From: Conoideocrella luteorostrata
Lineage: Eukaryota > Ascomycota > Sordariomycetes > Hypocreales > Clavicipitaceae
Direction: 5' to 3'
Length of the DNA: 64,000 nt
Assembly: GCA_032433595.1 (NCBI GenBank)
Contig: JASWJB010000034.1
Coordinates: 124,001 to 188,000 of the forward strand
In this document: in pieces, positions 21,843 through 33,657 of the stretch
How the letters are laid out: every line of letters begins with the position of its first letter
How positions within the stretch are numbered: the stretch's first letter is position 1
Made by a program: the position numbers and the translations under genes
Notes under the pieces: generated by a model
What the model was told of the DNA's origin: nothing
Seen by the model: only the letters and a program-made list of their open reading frames with translations
Databases searched by the model: none

Positions 21843-22657
21843 GTCAAGATGGAGAGGCGGGCGGAATGGCTTGTTTTTGAAAGGAACTAACACCAACTCG
21901 CATGAGTTGCACCAGCTGCAGCTTGCGATATGCGGCGAACAAGGCGGGGCCGTCGGGTGGCTAGTTATCGCTCAGCCGGATAGCACCACCGGAACCGGTC
22001 CGGGTGAAAGGCCCCCCCAATGAGGTGAGGCTACAGTCGACGGTTCGGCATATAGATGCAAATCATCTGCTCCCGTCTCAGAGTCTCAGAGCGATTCGCA
22101 TCCGGCTTCCAGTCCAACAGCCTAGCCGCGGTATAGACCTGTGAGGCATTAAATAGGCGTTGGACCGTCTTTCGTGAGCAAACACTTTGCTGGCTCTTCT
22201 AGCGTAACGTATAGCAAGCAGGCAGCATTTCATGCTTATATCGGCGAGCTTCGGGCGAGCTTCGGACGGTTAATACCATACATATCATGGGCACCACCAG
22301 ATCATATGATTTCGACTTGACTGCTGATGTTGAAGCAGCACGACGGCCGGCCAATCCATCTCTGTCTAGTTCGGTTGATTCTATTTGGTGGGGCTGCTAA
22401 ATACCACGACTTGGTTACTCCGTAGAGCCAGGGAGACCAATAAAATGTTGTACAATGTAGTACGGAGTACAGAGTAGAAGTTTACTCTGTGCGAATACAA
22501 AGCGTACATGGGCATAATTTCGCTGCCGTATATCGGATATTGCCCAATCTACTCCATAATGTACAGAACAAAACTGACCTCTGCCAGCGGTCCCAACTGC
22601 AGATGCGGCGTCATTCTCACTCTTTATATAGCAGCGTACTGCGCACACCTCACTGCG

Positions 22658-22751
22658 CTGTGTTGAGAAGGCGCATTTCCTCTGTGCTGAGAAGGTGCAT
22701 AGTTGTACTCTGTGCCGAGAAGGTGCACTTACGCTGTACCGAGAAGGCGCT
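22658..22751. repeat. Four-unit tandem array with core GAGAAGGYGC
   Basis: The core CTGTGYYGAGAAGGYGCA starts at 22658, 22682, 22710 and 22734, spaced 24, 28 and 24 bp. The last unit ends GCGCT. It lies 237-330 bp upstream of the lyase-M20 start codon. Confidence 0.75.
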
Positions 22752-22987
22752 GTTGGTTGTAGACGACAAGAAATGCAATATCCTCTCTTTCTCAACACTA
22801 AATATTCTTTGCAATGTCGTGGTGAAACTGCTCCCTTTGTGTCCGCGTTGGTTTGCCTGGATTTAGCTTCTGCGCGTAAATCGTATAATACGCTTCTGCC
22901 TCGCTCTCGCATGCTCCATACATACGTTCTCTCGCCAACCCGCAGTCGTTTGATCCAATCGGATCCAGTCTGAGCCACTGCGGAAAC

Positions 22988-25319
22988 ATGGCTTCGATTC
23001 GAAGGCCTGTGCAATTCAATCCAGCAGCTGGTTCCTGGACCATAGATAGCTCCCCTGCAATCGAGGACGAAAGGCTCGTGGACAGGTTCCACGGACAATT
23101 CCCGCACGGCCCCACCAGGCTCGTGCGACTCGATCAAGTCGCACGGGAACTTGGGGTCAAAGACGTATATCTCAAAGATGAAAGTACGAGATTCGGCCTG
23201 CCGTCTTTCAAGATCTTGGGAGCATCTTGGGGCACCTTTCGAGCCCTTGTCCGCAGGCTGGACCTCGCTCTAGACGCGGATTTGGATGTAGTGAAGAATG
23301 CCTTGGCAGCACAACCCATACCTCTGTATGCAGCCACTGAGGGAAACCATGGCAGGGCCGTGGCGCGTATGGGATCTCTCCTCTCTGTTGCGGCAGAGAT
23401 CCATGTGCCTGCATCTATGCATGCCTCGACCATCAGACTCCTGGAGGAGGAGGGCGCCAAGGTGGTTGTCAATGCTGGCACGTACGACGATGCCATGGAT
23501 ACGGCTCGCGAAGCTGTCGCCGCCAATGGTGGTCTTCTCGTCCAAGACTATTCCTTTGATGACTATACTGAGATTCCAGCGGTAAGCTTTTCCATCAAAC
23601 CGATGCTCTAGCTCCCAGGTAGAATAAGAGACCTGCACTGACACGGCGACAACACAGTGGATCGTGGAGGGCTACATGACCATGCTGCGGGAAGTCGACA
23701 ATCAGCTTGGCGGTGCTGCAGCGAATTTGGTCATATCGCCAGTGGGCGTGGGTTCTTTTGCCCAGGCAGTTGTGTCTCATTATAAGAGGCAAGGTAGCAA
23801 GACGGCCGTTATGGCTGTCGAGCCGGACACCGCAGCGTGTTTTTACAAGAGCCTGCGAGCCAAACAACTTATACCTGTCCAGACATACGCAACCATTATG
23901 GCAGGTTTGAACTGTTCCACCGTATCACCATTTGCGTGGCCGTTGCTTAAATCTGGAGTGGATGCTAGCTTGACCGTGTCGGATTACGAGGCTTATCAAG
24001 CATCCCAATATCTTAAGTCCCAAGGCATATTGGCTGGGCCTTGCGGTGCTGCACCACTCGCAGCCCTCAGGCGCCTTACAGAGAGTGACAAGGCAAGTTT
24101 GCGCCTGGGTCATGATTCTGTGGTGGTTCTTATATGCACTGAAGGTACAAGGGATTATGATGTTCCCACGGATGTGTCCATTGATGACCCCGTAGCCTTG
24201 ACCCAGGCTCTCGTCCGCATTGACTCATCCAACCCAGCTTTAGGCTCTGTGCCTGGTCCAGGAGAGACCAAGATTGCACGTTATATTAGCTCTTGGCTGG
24301 AGCATCGCGATATCGAGACGCACTGGATTGAACCAACTAAGGGCCGGCCGTCCGTTGTTGGTGTTGTTCGCGGTTCGGGGGGCGGCAAGAGCCTCATGTT
24401 CAACGGACACATTGACACCGTCACAACGCTGGGCTATGACGATGATCCTCTGGGCGGAGAAATCAAAGACGGCAAGTTGTACGGTCGTGGTGCCGCCGAC
24501 ATGAAATGCGGCATAGCAGCCGCCATGTCAACATTGGCAGCGACCAAGTCAGAAAACCTTCGCGGCGATGTCATTTTCACCGGTGTCGCAGATGAAGAGG
24601 CCACCAGTATAGGTACCGAGCAGGTTCTTGCGGCAGGTTGGAGAGCAGATGGCGCCATCGTAAACGAGCCGTCAAACGAAGAGATCACCCATGCGCACAA
24701 AGGCTTTGTCTGGCTCGAGATAGACATCCATGGCCTTGCATCCCATGGATCCATGGCCACCGTCGGCATAGATGCCATTACCAGAGCCGGCTACTTTCTG
24801 GTCGAGTTGGACAAGTATTCAGATAACTTGGCCAAGGGTTGGGACGACCCCCTCCAGGCGCCCAGCGTCCACGCGTCGATTATCAAGGGCGGCGAAGAAG
24901 AGTCGTCTTACCCTGCCCTGTGTACTGTAATCGTGGAGCGCCGAACCATTGAGGGAGAGACTGCCAAATCGGTGAGGCAAGAGTTTCAAAACATGCTTCA
25001 TGACTTGACCAAAACCGTCAAAGACTTCACGTTTGATCTGCGCGTGACTTTCGAGCGGCCACCGTTCAACATTGAGCCAGGGCATCCTTTTGCTGCACTG
25101 GTTGGCGATGTGGCTAGTCAAGTCCTTGGAAGAAAAGCCAAGTTTGAAAGGGCTCCGTATTGGACTGATTGTGCATTGTTGGCTAATACGGGTATTCCGG
25201 TCCTCCTCTGGGGTCCTCGGGGTGATGGGCTGCATGCCAAAGAAGAATGGGCAGAGGTGGCATCTATAGAGCGAGTCACCGAGGGATTGACAATGATTGC
25301 GCGGAAATTCTGTGCTTGA
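22988..25319 (+). CDS. Fusion of diaminopropionate ammonia-lyase and M20 metallohydrolase
   Basis: Exons 22988..23581 and 23658..25319 (intron 76 nt, donor GTAAGC, branch CTGAC, acceptor CACAG); 751 aa. Residues 1-370 match fold-type II PLP enzymes of the diaminopropionate ammonia-lyase family: the PLP lysine is Lys75 in LPSFKILGAS, the substrate/PLP motif EGNHGRAVA is at 118-126, and the phosphate-binding Gly loop GVGS is near 228. Residues about 385-751 form an M20 peptidase/ArgE/DapE-type domain with metal ligands His449 and Asp451 (NGHIDTV), Asp479 (AADMKCG), Glu511/Glu512 (ADEEAT) and His724 (GLHAKEEW). The first domain would split 2,3-diaminopropionate to pyruvate and ammonia; the second would hydrolyse an amide-type substrate. 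Both sites look complete. No targeting signal is seen. Confidence 0.92.
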
Positions 25320-25764
25320 GTTATTGATACACGTATGCTTTTCCTCGGCGGGTCTATTCAACAAACCAGATGATCGTTACGACAGGTACACGTCAGACGC
25401 GGCATTCGCGTGGCAAGCGTCACGGGGCAATATCTAGCAACGGCAGCAGAGATAAATTATATTGGAAATGGATACGCATGTAGTGGCTGGCTTTTTCCGT
25501 AGCATCATGTCTTGCATGCAGATACTCTACATAAATAGACATATTTGTACCTGCTAACAATTAAAGCAGACAAACTAGTTTGGTCTTCATGTGTAACTAT
25601 ACTGCAAACGCTACAGGCTCAGCCTTTCCTCAACCTGTTGACTCGTGAAAATCGCAACTGAGTCGAGGGATATAATAAAATGACACTAAAACGCCGAGAA
25701 TATGCTATCAAGATGTTTCCCAACATCGTCACGGACAGAAATATTGTTGTACAAGCCAGGGCCG
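25320..25764. other. Short intergenic region between convergent genes
   Basis: AT-rich 3' flanks with no coding signal. Confidence 0.5.
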
Positions 25765-26475
25765 CTAACGGCCACAGGACTTAGCCAAAGCTTCGGCTAC
25801 GACGCGTCCAAACCGTTCTGGTGGCTGGCTAGCGGCTTTGACAGGATTATGGAGGGTTATCCAGAGAGTTCCTCGAATGTGGCTGTTCTTGCCCTTTCCT
25901 TCAGACCTGGAACGATAGCCAAGCTCTTCCAAAGCTCTATAAATGGAGCGAGTCAATCGCCGCTGCGTAAGAGTGCGTACAACAGCGGAAGCGCCGCCCA
26001 CGCCAGTAATCATGATCCACATAGGCTGTTGTTGTTTCCGCTCGGCGTAATTGGCAAGCTTCATTGGTCCAAGAGGGTGGCCGCGAGGTTCGAAGTACCG
26101 GAGATCGTAAGGATGGATGACATGGCGGGGACTATACGCAAACGTGGCATTGAAGTCTGAGCCAAGCCGAGAGAGCTCTGGGCCCGCCGAAAGCCGTATC
26201 ATTCGCCCATTGTCGGGTTCAAGATTGTGTTCCACGAGGAAGTCTCGGTTCTCGCGAGTGGTAAGGAGTTTGCCATCAGCCTTGACAAATCGCTTGACGT
26301 CCTCGGGGACAAACCGTTTGACGGTCTTGGGGTTGCTGCTCTTGGGTTTGGCAGTCGAGGGCGGCGTGAGGCTGAATGCACGACGAGGGGGCAGTGCGAG
26401 TATGCTCGAATTGTTCTTGATTTGCAATTCGATGCAAGAGACCAGGGGTCGCCAGAGAGCGCGAGCTACCGCCAT
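25765..26475 (-). CDS. Probable mitochondrial protein of unknown function, 236 aa
   Basis: I do not recognise the family. The start is the ATG at 26475 (MAVARALWRPL); upstream the frame stays open but has no better start. The N-terminus is basic and ends in PPRRAFSL, a typical mitochondrial presequence cleavage context. Residues 45-75 are Lys-rich (VKRFVPEDVKRFV). The conserved-looking core is at about 110-175 (HVIHPYDLRYFEPRGHPLGP, then PMWIMITGVGGASAVVR), followed by a basic region (TQRRLTRSIYRALEELGYRS) and RGTLWITLHNP near the C-terminus. The basic character could suit RNA or ribosome association, but that is only a guess. Single exon. Confidence 0.72.
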   Translation of the reverse strand: MAVARALWRPLVSCIELQIKNNSSILALPPRRAFSLTPPSTAKPKSSNPKTVKRFVPEDVKRFVKADGKLLTTRENRDFLVEHNLEPDNGRMIRLSAGPELSRLGSDFNATFAYSPRHVIHPYDLRYFEPRGHPLGPMKLANYAERKQQQPMWIMITGVGGASAVVRTLTQRRLTRSIYRALEELGYRSRSEGKGKNSHIRGTLWITLHNPVKAASQPPERFGRVVAEALAKSCGR

Positions 26476-27471
26476 ATGAGTAGAGGACGGGAAAGGGTGG
26501 CACGTCTCATCTTTATCACGTCGGGACACTAGGCAAAGTCGAAATTCGCATGCCAATGGACCGTTTACTGGTGCAGTTGGGGGATGGGATTGTAGACGGG
26601 CCCTCCCGTTACAACGCGTAGCCAGGTGGATGAAATAAAACTCACAGCCATCGCTATGATTTGTGGTGACAGCGCCACAAGGGTCATTGCCGACAGCCCA
26701 ACGTTGGTGACTCTGTGGCAATACAATAGCTGCGTCAGGCTGTGTTAAAACGGGCTCACTCGCCCGAGGCACCTTGGCGCCAAACCCTTCGAAAGCTAGG
26801 CGCTTTGCTCAGGCTCACACGGTTGATGCATGCTAACCAGGTACTGCCGTTTATAGACAAATTCCCTAGCAGTTTGGAGTTCCCCCTTAGCATGGTTTGA
26901 ATTCTTCGATTGTGTCTGGTGGGCGAAGATATTTTCGGGCGGCCCCACAGCAGCCACCAGCCCACTCGTGCATCACACACCACTCACTGTTTGAGTCATC
27001 GCGGCAGAAACTCGCACAAAAAAAGCCCACCGCTACATAGTGGACGGCTTGTCCTGTCGGCGACAAGACGAAAAAAAAAAAAAGTAGCCAGAAAATAGAC
27101 GGGTGCCTCTTGGATTAGAGCTGACTGGTGCATGTTGACTCAAAGCCTGCCGGGCAAGAGTATTAGTGACTGAATGACTCTAAACCAGACTGCCAATGTT
27201 CATCCAACAATGCAGGCCTGTCCAAGCTGGGGAACTGGTTCATCTGCCCCACCGCCAGCACCGCAGAGCATGCTCTCATTGTAAAACCTGACCGAGTTCA
27301 TAAACACACCGTCCCTCCCTCCTTCCACGGCGCTATCCCTCCGCCCCAAACCTCGTCCGAGCAAAGATATCCCGTTGAACCCTTTGCCCTCGACAAGACC
27401 CATTCCCTTGCGCGCAAACGCAAAAAGAACGATATTTGACGTAACGCACATAGCCACTACTACCATCAAAT
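26476..27471. promoter_or_regulatory. Divergent promoter region of the mitochondrial protein and eIF1A genes
   Basis: About 1 kb with no convincing coding sequence; an A-run at 27072-27084. It should contain the leader of the eIF1A gene. Confidence 0.5.
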
Positions 27472-28388
27472 ATGCCCAAGAACAAGGGAAAGGTACGCTC
27501 TGTTGCAGCACGCAGCAGACCCCTCTGCTGATGTTGCCCCGCCCCCGCCACTCTGCACGCGCCGATTTTGTGCTCTCGCCATACGCACCCTGGATGGTGG
27601 CTGTCTCGAAATCGTACGGTTGCTAACGTAGTTGGAATCACAGGGCGGCAAGAACCGCAGAAGAGGTACCAAGGAGAATGACGACCAACGTCGTGAGTTG
27701 ACGTTCAAAGAGGACGGGCAAGAATATGCTCAAGTCATCAAGATGTTGGGAAACGGACGTCTTGAAGCCCTCTGCTTTGACGGAAGCAAGCGTCTCGCCA
27801 ACGTGAGTGAACCCTGACCGCTGAAACCCCTCACGCATCCACCACTCCGACATTCACAGCCAACATCACACCACCTACCGTGGCTCCCTGCCATCACTGA
27901 ACTCTTGCTCAACCCGTCGCCTGGTCTCCGATTTTCGCATTAGTGGCATGCAATCATGCCTCTGCTTGAATCTAAGCATCAGGGGAACAGATGAGCGATG
28001 GAGATGCCACTCTGCAATCAAAACAGCTTTACCTCGCAAAATTAGAGAAACCAAAACGTGTATTGACTGGTTCATGGCTAACTCTTGAAATCGACAGATT
28101 CGTGGCAAAATGCGAAAGAAGGTCTGGATTAACCAGGGAGATATTATCCTCCTATCTCTTCGTGACTTCCAGGATAATAAGGGTGATGTCATCTTGAAGT
28201 ATACTGCCGACGAGGCTCGTTCACTGAAGTCATACGGAGAGCTGCCGGAACACGCCAAGATCAACGAGACCGACACTTTCGGCCAAGGCGAAGACGGCGA
28301 GGCCTACTTCGAGTTCGGTGACGCTGACTCTGACGAGGACTCAGACGCAGACGACCACAAGAAGGAAGTCGATATCGACGACATTTAA
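27472..28388 (+). CDS. tif11: Translation initiation factor eIF1A
   Basis: Exons 27472..27492, 27644..27802 and 28098..28388 give 156 aa, near the usual 144-153. The first exon has only seven codons (MPKNKGK). Introns of 151 and 295 nt have donors GTACGC and GTGAGT and CTAAC branch sites. The basic N-terminal tail (KGGKNRRRG) is followed by the OB-fold S1-like domain (residues about 30-100) with the family run [29 protein letters not shown] and [13 protein letters not shown], and by an acidic C-terminal tail of Asp and Glu ending DIDDI, the motif that in eukaryotes contacts eIF5B. The factor binds the small ribosomal subunit A site during scanning. Confidence 0.97.
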
Positions 28389-29474
28389 ACCACGAGTTGT
28401 TATTTTTGCCGACCCTTAGCTATCTTCGGCAAATCTGCAGAGTTCTGGTCCGATACCCCTGTTCATCAACACCATCGGCCATTACTTTGATCCAGAGAAG
28501 CAACAAGGAGAAGAGAAACAAGGCTGACCACACTTCTGCCTTTGCCATTTTCCGTGTACCCCTTTTTTGGGCGCTCTACCATCTCGACTTTTGCGTGGGC
28601 TGTTTACTTTGTACTATGAGTCCTCTAGGCTGTTCGCTCCGTACTCCTTGGCTTGTCTGTGCCTGCGCTGGGCCGGCTGGGAGTTTCTCATTTATACACA
28701 CCCATCTATACTGTCTTCTCTCTCAACCCCTTGGGAGAACAAAGGAGGCGTCTTTGTTCTTTGACTCGTCCTTGGTCAAGACTGTCGTCATCTCTGCTTC
28801 CCCTTGGGTCCCGCGACAGTTTCTCCTAGCAGGAGTGGAGGTTTGGGGACCGCCGTGGTGGGAGAGACGTCACGGCGCGTCCATTTGTCATGTTTCTTAA
28901 AAAATCCCCTTTTGTCAAACTTCCAACTTTGTTGTCTTCTTTAACAGCTTTTATTTATGAATATGAGAATTCACATCATGACATGATGGTTCATTTGCGA
29001 CTCTGCAGTGGTAACTTGCATGACAGATTAAGACATGGTGCTTGTTTTCACTTTAATTTTTGTCGAGCGTGGTACAGTTTTCGCTTTCTCGCCCCATGTG
29101 TTACGTAGACAAGAATCAACTTCCGTTCGAGTCTTGACTCGTCAATAAGTCCAAGGACAAATAAAGGTAATTTTCTCCTACAGCTCCCTACTGTCCTAGC
29201 TGAATTTGCTAGTTCCGAAACACACTGGCAAATTCTTGCTTTTCCCCCTCTCCATCCTTAGGGGTTTCGTTGTCGTCTTGTAAGAATAGTAGGCTTCATC
29301 CCTTGCTTTTATTTCATGGACAGGACAACACCAACGGTCATCTCCGTCTTACCCGTCCGGTCCATCTTTTCACATCGACAATGCACTTGAGATGCTGAAA
29401 TTTGGTACGTGGCGTCTTGTTAAAGATTGTTGACATAGATGCAACAGTACGAAGGTGTGCGTGCTGCGAGGCAT
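28389..29474. other. Intergenic: 3' flanks of eIF1A and las17
   Basis: Pyrimidine-rich DNA with one CTCCGTACTCC motif near 28637. No coding signal. Confidence 0.5.
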
Positions 29475-31469
29475 TCAGTCCCAATCATCATCATCACCTT
29501 CGTCATCTACATGCTGGTCAGTAATGTCATGGCAAAGCGTAGAAATGGCATATGCAGTAACTCACCACTCTTGCCAACTTTGTCCTTTCTCTTCTTGAGC
29601 GCAGCGGCAAGAGCATCGGCCATGCCGCCGCCGCCGCCGCCGGGACTGCCTCCAGCGGGCGCACTGCCTGCACCGGAATCACTAGCCCCTCCAACTTGAG
29701 CAGCACTACGGTCTCGGATTTGAGTCTTGTCAACCTTCTTGAGGGCGCCGATGCCTCCAGCCTTTTGGATATCTCCTAGCACAGCGGATCGACCCTTGTC
29801 CGCTGCGGGTAAGGGTGCTGCTGGAATACCCGAGGAGTAGCCCGAGTCGCGGTTCGGAGGTAGAGGCGGGGGAGGAGGAGCACCACCGCTTGAAGATGGC
29901 ATCGGTGGCGGTGGTGGGGGAGGAGGAGCGGCACCACCGCTTGAAGATGGCATCGGTGGCGGTAGTGGAGGAGGAGGAACGGCACCACCTGAAGATGGCA
30001 TCGGCGGAGGTGGAGGAGCATTTGAGGAAGGTAATGGCGGTGGAGGTGGAGGAAGATTTCCTACTGCAGGCGCGGGTGGTACAGGTCGGGAGCTGGATGG
30101 TGGAAGAGGCGGAGGAGCATTTCCAACAGGCACTTTGGGAGGTAATGGCGGAGGAGCAGGAGGTGCTGAGTGAGTATCGTTGACTCGAGGGGGAGGTGGA
30201 GGCGGTACCGGTCCGCGACTCGGTGTCGGAGGAGGTATGCGCTGGCTAGAGAAGGCGGGAGGAACTGAGAACCTATGGCCAGGATTCTCGGATTCGATGG
30301 GCGTTTTGCCTGGCCGAGGGGGCGGAGGCGGTCCCGGATGTGATGCCCCTGCCGCTGCCGCTGCTGGTGTTGACACAGGTTTTCGCTTGGGCTGTTCTAT
30401 ATGAGCGAACTTGCCGGCATCTGGCAGTGCAGGCGGCGCATGGAACTTGGGACGAGGAGGAGAGGGCGGTGGTGGAGGACTGTCTTCCTTTGTCGGTCCA
30501 TCACCCTTACCAGATCGTCTCGGTGCTGGCGGCGGCGGCGGTGCTCCACGCTTCACAGATGAAGACGCAGATAATGAGCCACTACCAGGTGGTGGAGGAG
30601 GTGGTGCCCGACCAGACTTGGAATCTCCTCCGTTTGTGGGAGGTGGAGGTGGTGGTGACGGATTGTTCAGTTTGTTCTGCTCGTCTCGCAGGAAGTCGAC
30701 GATAAACTCTTGGTTATCTTTAATGAAGTCATCGGTAAGCCCCTTATCTGTGAGGTCCTGGCCGAAATGCTCTCTCCACAAAGGATCAAAGGCATCCAAC
30801 AACGCGAATTGCGACGGGGCGAAGCCATTTCCATTGATGATTTGCGAAGATGTAGGGGAGTGCTGAAACGAAGTTGGCGGTAAATTAGCTCTTGAAACTT
30901 CGGCTGGCGATGGAGCAGATGAATGTCGATGGCCAAATAGACCGCCTAGCAGGCTGTGCTTTTGGACAGGTTGAGAGCCTCCCCCAAATGGTGTTGCCTT
31001 CGTAGCTCGGTTTGCGATCTTCTCCCGCTCGTCCATCTTTTTCTTAAACTGCTTGGCTTCCTTTTCGTCAACGAAGCTCAATCCTGCTAAGCAGTCCTCC
31101 AGCTCAAAGGTGTGAAAGAAGGTGCGGTCTTGGCTATAACGCCAGGTGTCGAAGATTTCTTGATCCCAAATGACGCCTCGGTTTGAAGACTGATAAGAAC
31201 CGCTCAAGTTAGTGTCCATCACTCAATTCAAACCGCTCCATGTTTGTGTATGTACATACCGAAACGTCCACCATCTTGAGCCAGTATGTGTTGCCGACCA
31301 GGTCGTTGGCCAGCACGATGGCCCCTTGTAAGCCGGAGTAGGTCCATTTTGATCTGTTTGGGTACGCGACGTAGAGTCTAGCAACAGCAACGGCCTGGAT
31401 CTTATTGGACTGCTTAGGGACAAACCGCTTGACGGTGTCCTTGTCGTCGTCACTTAGGATCGACGGCAT
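29475..31469 (-). CDS. las17: Las17/WASP homologue, actin nucleation-promoting factor
   Basis: Exons 31469..31260, 31189..29566 and 29506..29475 give 621 aa. Introns of 70 nt (GTATGT, CTAAC) and 59 nt (GTGAGT, CTGAC). Residues 1-115 form the WH1/EVH1 domain (VKRFVPKQSNKIQAVAVARLY; GVIWDQEIFDTW), which binds the WIP/verprolin partner. A long poly-proline region (about 190-510) would bind SH3 domains and profilin. The WH2 actin-binding motif is near residue 545 (GRSAVLGDIQKAGGIGALKKV). The 32-nt last exon codes for the acidic tail DDEGDDDDWD, whose Trp contacts Arp2/3; without splicing this tail would be lost. No GTPase-binding domain is seen, as in yeast Las17. It promotes Arp2/3 branching at endocytic patches. 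Confidence 0.96.
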
Positions 31470-32445
31470 GATAAGCTGCTAGAGGGAACTATTTCGTGAG
31501 GAAGGGTTTGTCGGTGCTTTGGTGATGGAAAGGAGTGGCAAGGTCCAGCAGTTGTTCTGAAGACAAAATGAGCAGTTGTGAGCGATCTGTGCTGTAGCCG
31601 TCTAATGGCGCTTAGGCATAGCCTATTGTCCTCATTCGAGGCGGCGACGGTGACGGTCGCTCGCTCAATGCCTTGCGGAGGCAGCCGCTCGTGCCGGTGA
31701 CGTCTGGCGCTTACCTCAGGTTGCCTCAAGGTGCCGCTCGGCCTTGTGCAGATTCACCGAGTGTCTGGATCAAGCAATGCTCCAGGTCGACAGGCGACAT
31801 AGGGTTGTCGGTCGGTGCAAGCGAGCGAGGAAGGGTTGAAAGTGCGTATGGTTGTTGGTTGCAGTGGCCTCGTTGGATTGGACGGATCAGTTGATGGGTC
31901 GTCAGGCAAGCCGCGGTGACCACTGAGTGAAGTGGGGAGAGGGCTTCGTGTACTCTCAAATTCCACAAGCCACTTAATTACTATTACTTACGTGCCTGGC
32001 CATACGGGCATACGGACTGCGGAGTACGTTCTGGGCTGTCGTTTGCTCACCTTCCAGAAGAGCGACGACCGCTCCAGCCTCCATCAGCCATCACCGCCAG
32101 TAATGTTGCCGAAAGGTACAGAGTGGTGGCACAGCCACATCAATGTACTCCACAGAGTATTTGCTTGGCTACGACGGCTGCTGGCGTCATCACATCGACT
32201 TCGGCTTGCAAACGATGCGCAAAACACGGCCGCCAGCCCTGAAACGGAAGACTGGCGGACCAGGTTCATGGACAATTTTAACGTTGAGGGTTCGACGTCG
32301 TGTGAGGGATGAAGTTGCGTATTCCATCAAATAGTTTATTTAACGATCGTACAAATTACAGTGTCTGGATACCTAGGTTTGTTTCCTCAATCCATCGCTT
32401 TCATAGTCTTTCATCTTCTTTTTTCCATTTCACCTTCTCGCGCAT
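31470..32445. other. Intergenic: las17 promoter and 3' flank of the 66-aa gene
   Basis: No recognisable gene; one GCGGAGTAC motif near 32021. Confidence 0.5.
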
Positions 32446-32739
32446 TTATTTGTTCAGTTCCTCCTTTCTGGCTTGACGGTCTGCCTTGCTTCCCTCTTGC
32501 TCAGGCAAGTTCTGGGCTATAGCCGGACCAGGGTGAGCATGATGGGGTGCAAACTTGGGGTCAACGTGTTTACCGTCGCCGATGGGCTGGATGGAGAACT
32601 CCTTTTCACCCTATGAGAATTACTTATTAACACAATTTTATCCATTTTGTCACTGCTGCTCGACTAATGGAGTATTGAAAGAACTGGGAAGTTAGCAACT
32701 TACGTCCTTGCCCTGGTTGTTCTGGTTCTTGGAATCCAT
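32446..32739 (-). CDS. Small hydrophilic protein, 66 aa, two exons
   Basis: Exons 32739..32704 and 32610..32446 with a 93-nt intron (donor GTAAGT, acceptor CATAG); phase 0. The 66-aa product starts MDSKNQNNQGKD and ends RQARKEELNK. It is very hydrophilic, with a His/Pro stretch in the middle (FAPHHAHPGPA), no signal peptide, no membrane segment and no cysteine. It looks like one of the small stress- or growth-related proteins found in many ascomycetes, but I cannot name a family. Support: in-frame splice pair, codon structure and a dense, low-hydrophobicity composition without internal stops. Confidence 0.65.
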
Positions 32740-33657
32740 GATGAGTTATAGGAGGATGTGTTGATGTGGTTTGTGGATTGTTATTTGTATCAGTTTATAT
32801 GTGACTGTTAACGATTTCAATCTTGCAGGGAATGTCTGTAGAGACAGGGGATTTAGCAAACAGAACCGAAGAACTTTTGGAGTGGTGCGCGTCAAGTATA
32901 TTTGTATGAAACTGCTTGGTGCCGCGAACTAGTTGAATCGATGGATGACGTCGGGCCGCTTCGAGCCAACCCTCCTCACCTCAGGTGTCCTCCGGGGGGG
33001 CTTTTTGGAGGGGGAAGGAGCGGAAATCGGATTGGCCATTTGAGTTTGGTCGCCTCCGAGTCGTAAGCTTTTTCGCATGAATTGATCTACGTAATGTCAA
33101 GATGCACCAAAAGGTTGGCACCGCCAATCGGGTGAGCTACCCGAGTCTGTCGGAACGGATGATGTGCATCTCTATCTTGAATCGCCGAGGAAACACGGAT
33201 GGTGCGTTTGATTCACATTTCTCGTACACAAGCGACTCCGCATAATACATGGCTGCTTGCACGCCACGACAGTCCCACTATCATGAAGCAGCCATAACCT
33301 AATGCGGGTTTTATCAGTCGTAAACTGCATCTACAGAGTACAGTTGGTTGTTCAGGTGAGCTGGTGGCGGGGTTGTTCTCGCTATGCTGCTGCTCAGTGA
33401 TACATAATAGCCCTGTGGAGTTCCGACCAGATGCTGGGAATTGCTGGGAACTGCAAATGCCACTGCACTAACGAGTCCCATGAGCCCACAGCGCTACCCA
33501 GACAAAAGTGGCCCAATAAGAATGCGTTGCGGCGAGGATCGGCTCAACTCATCGATTCATTTAGCTGAACTGTAGCTCCGCCATGTACTCCATAACTAGC
33601 CAGTGAACTTCACGGTCCCAATTTACCACATCGACATCAACGCTCACGGTAGAACGC
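32740..33657. promoter_or_regulatory. Divergent promoter region of the 66-aa gene and rad1/XPF
   Basis: No coding signal. A G-run is at 32995-33000. Confidence 0.5.

Larger units (their letters stand above)
21616..22987. promoter_or_regulatory. Shared divergent promoter region of the homeobox factor and the lyase-M20 gene
   Basis: 1.37 kb without a convincing gene. It holds an 11-bp tandem repeat (21810-21842), a TACTCCGTA motif near 22417, a TACGGAGTAC near 22460, and the four-unit tandem array at 22658-22751. Confidence 0.55.

Noticed and set aside
22415..23137. 240-codon minus-strand frame over the lyase-M20 promoter and first exon
   Set aside because: It overlaps the tandem array and the 5' end of the lyase-M20 gene, starts without ATG support and has no family signature.
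29815..30866. Long plus-strand frames rich in Gly, Glu and Val across 29.8-30.9 kb
   Set aside because: They are the antisense of the poly-proline region of las17; low-complexity GC-rich codons keep the opposite strand open.
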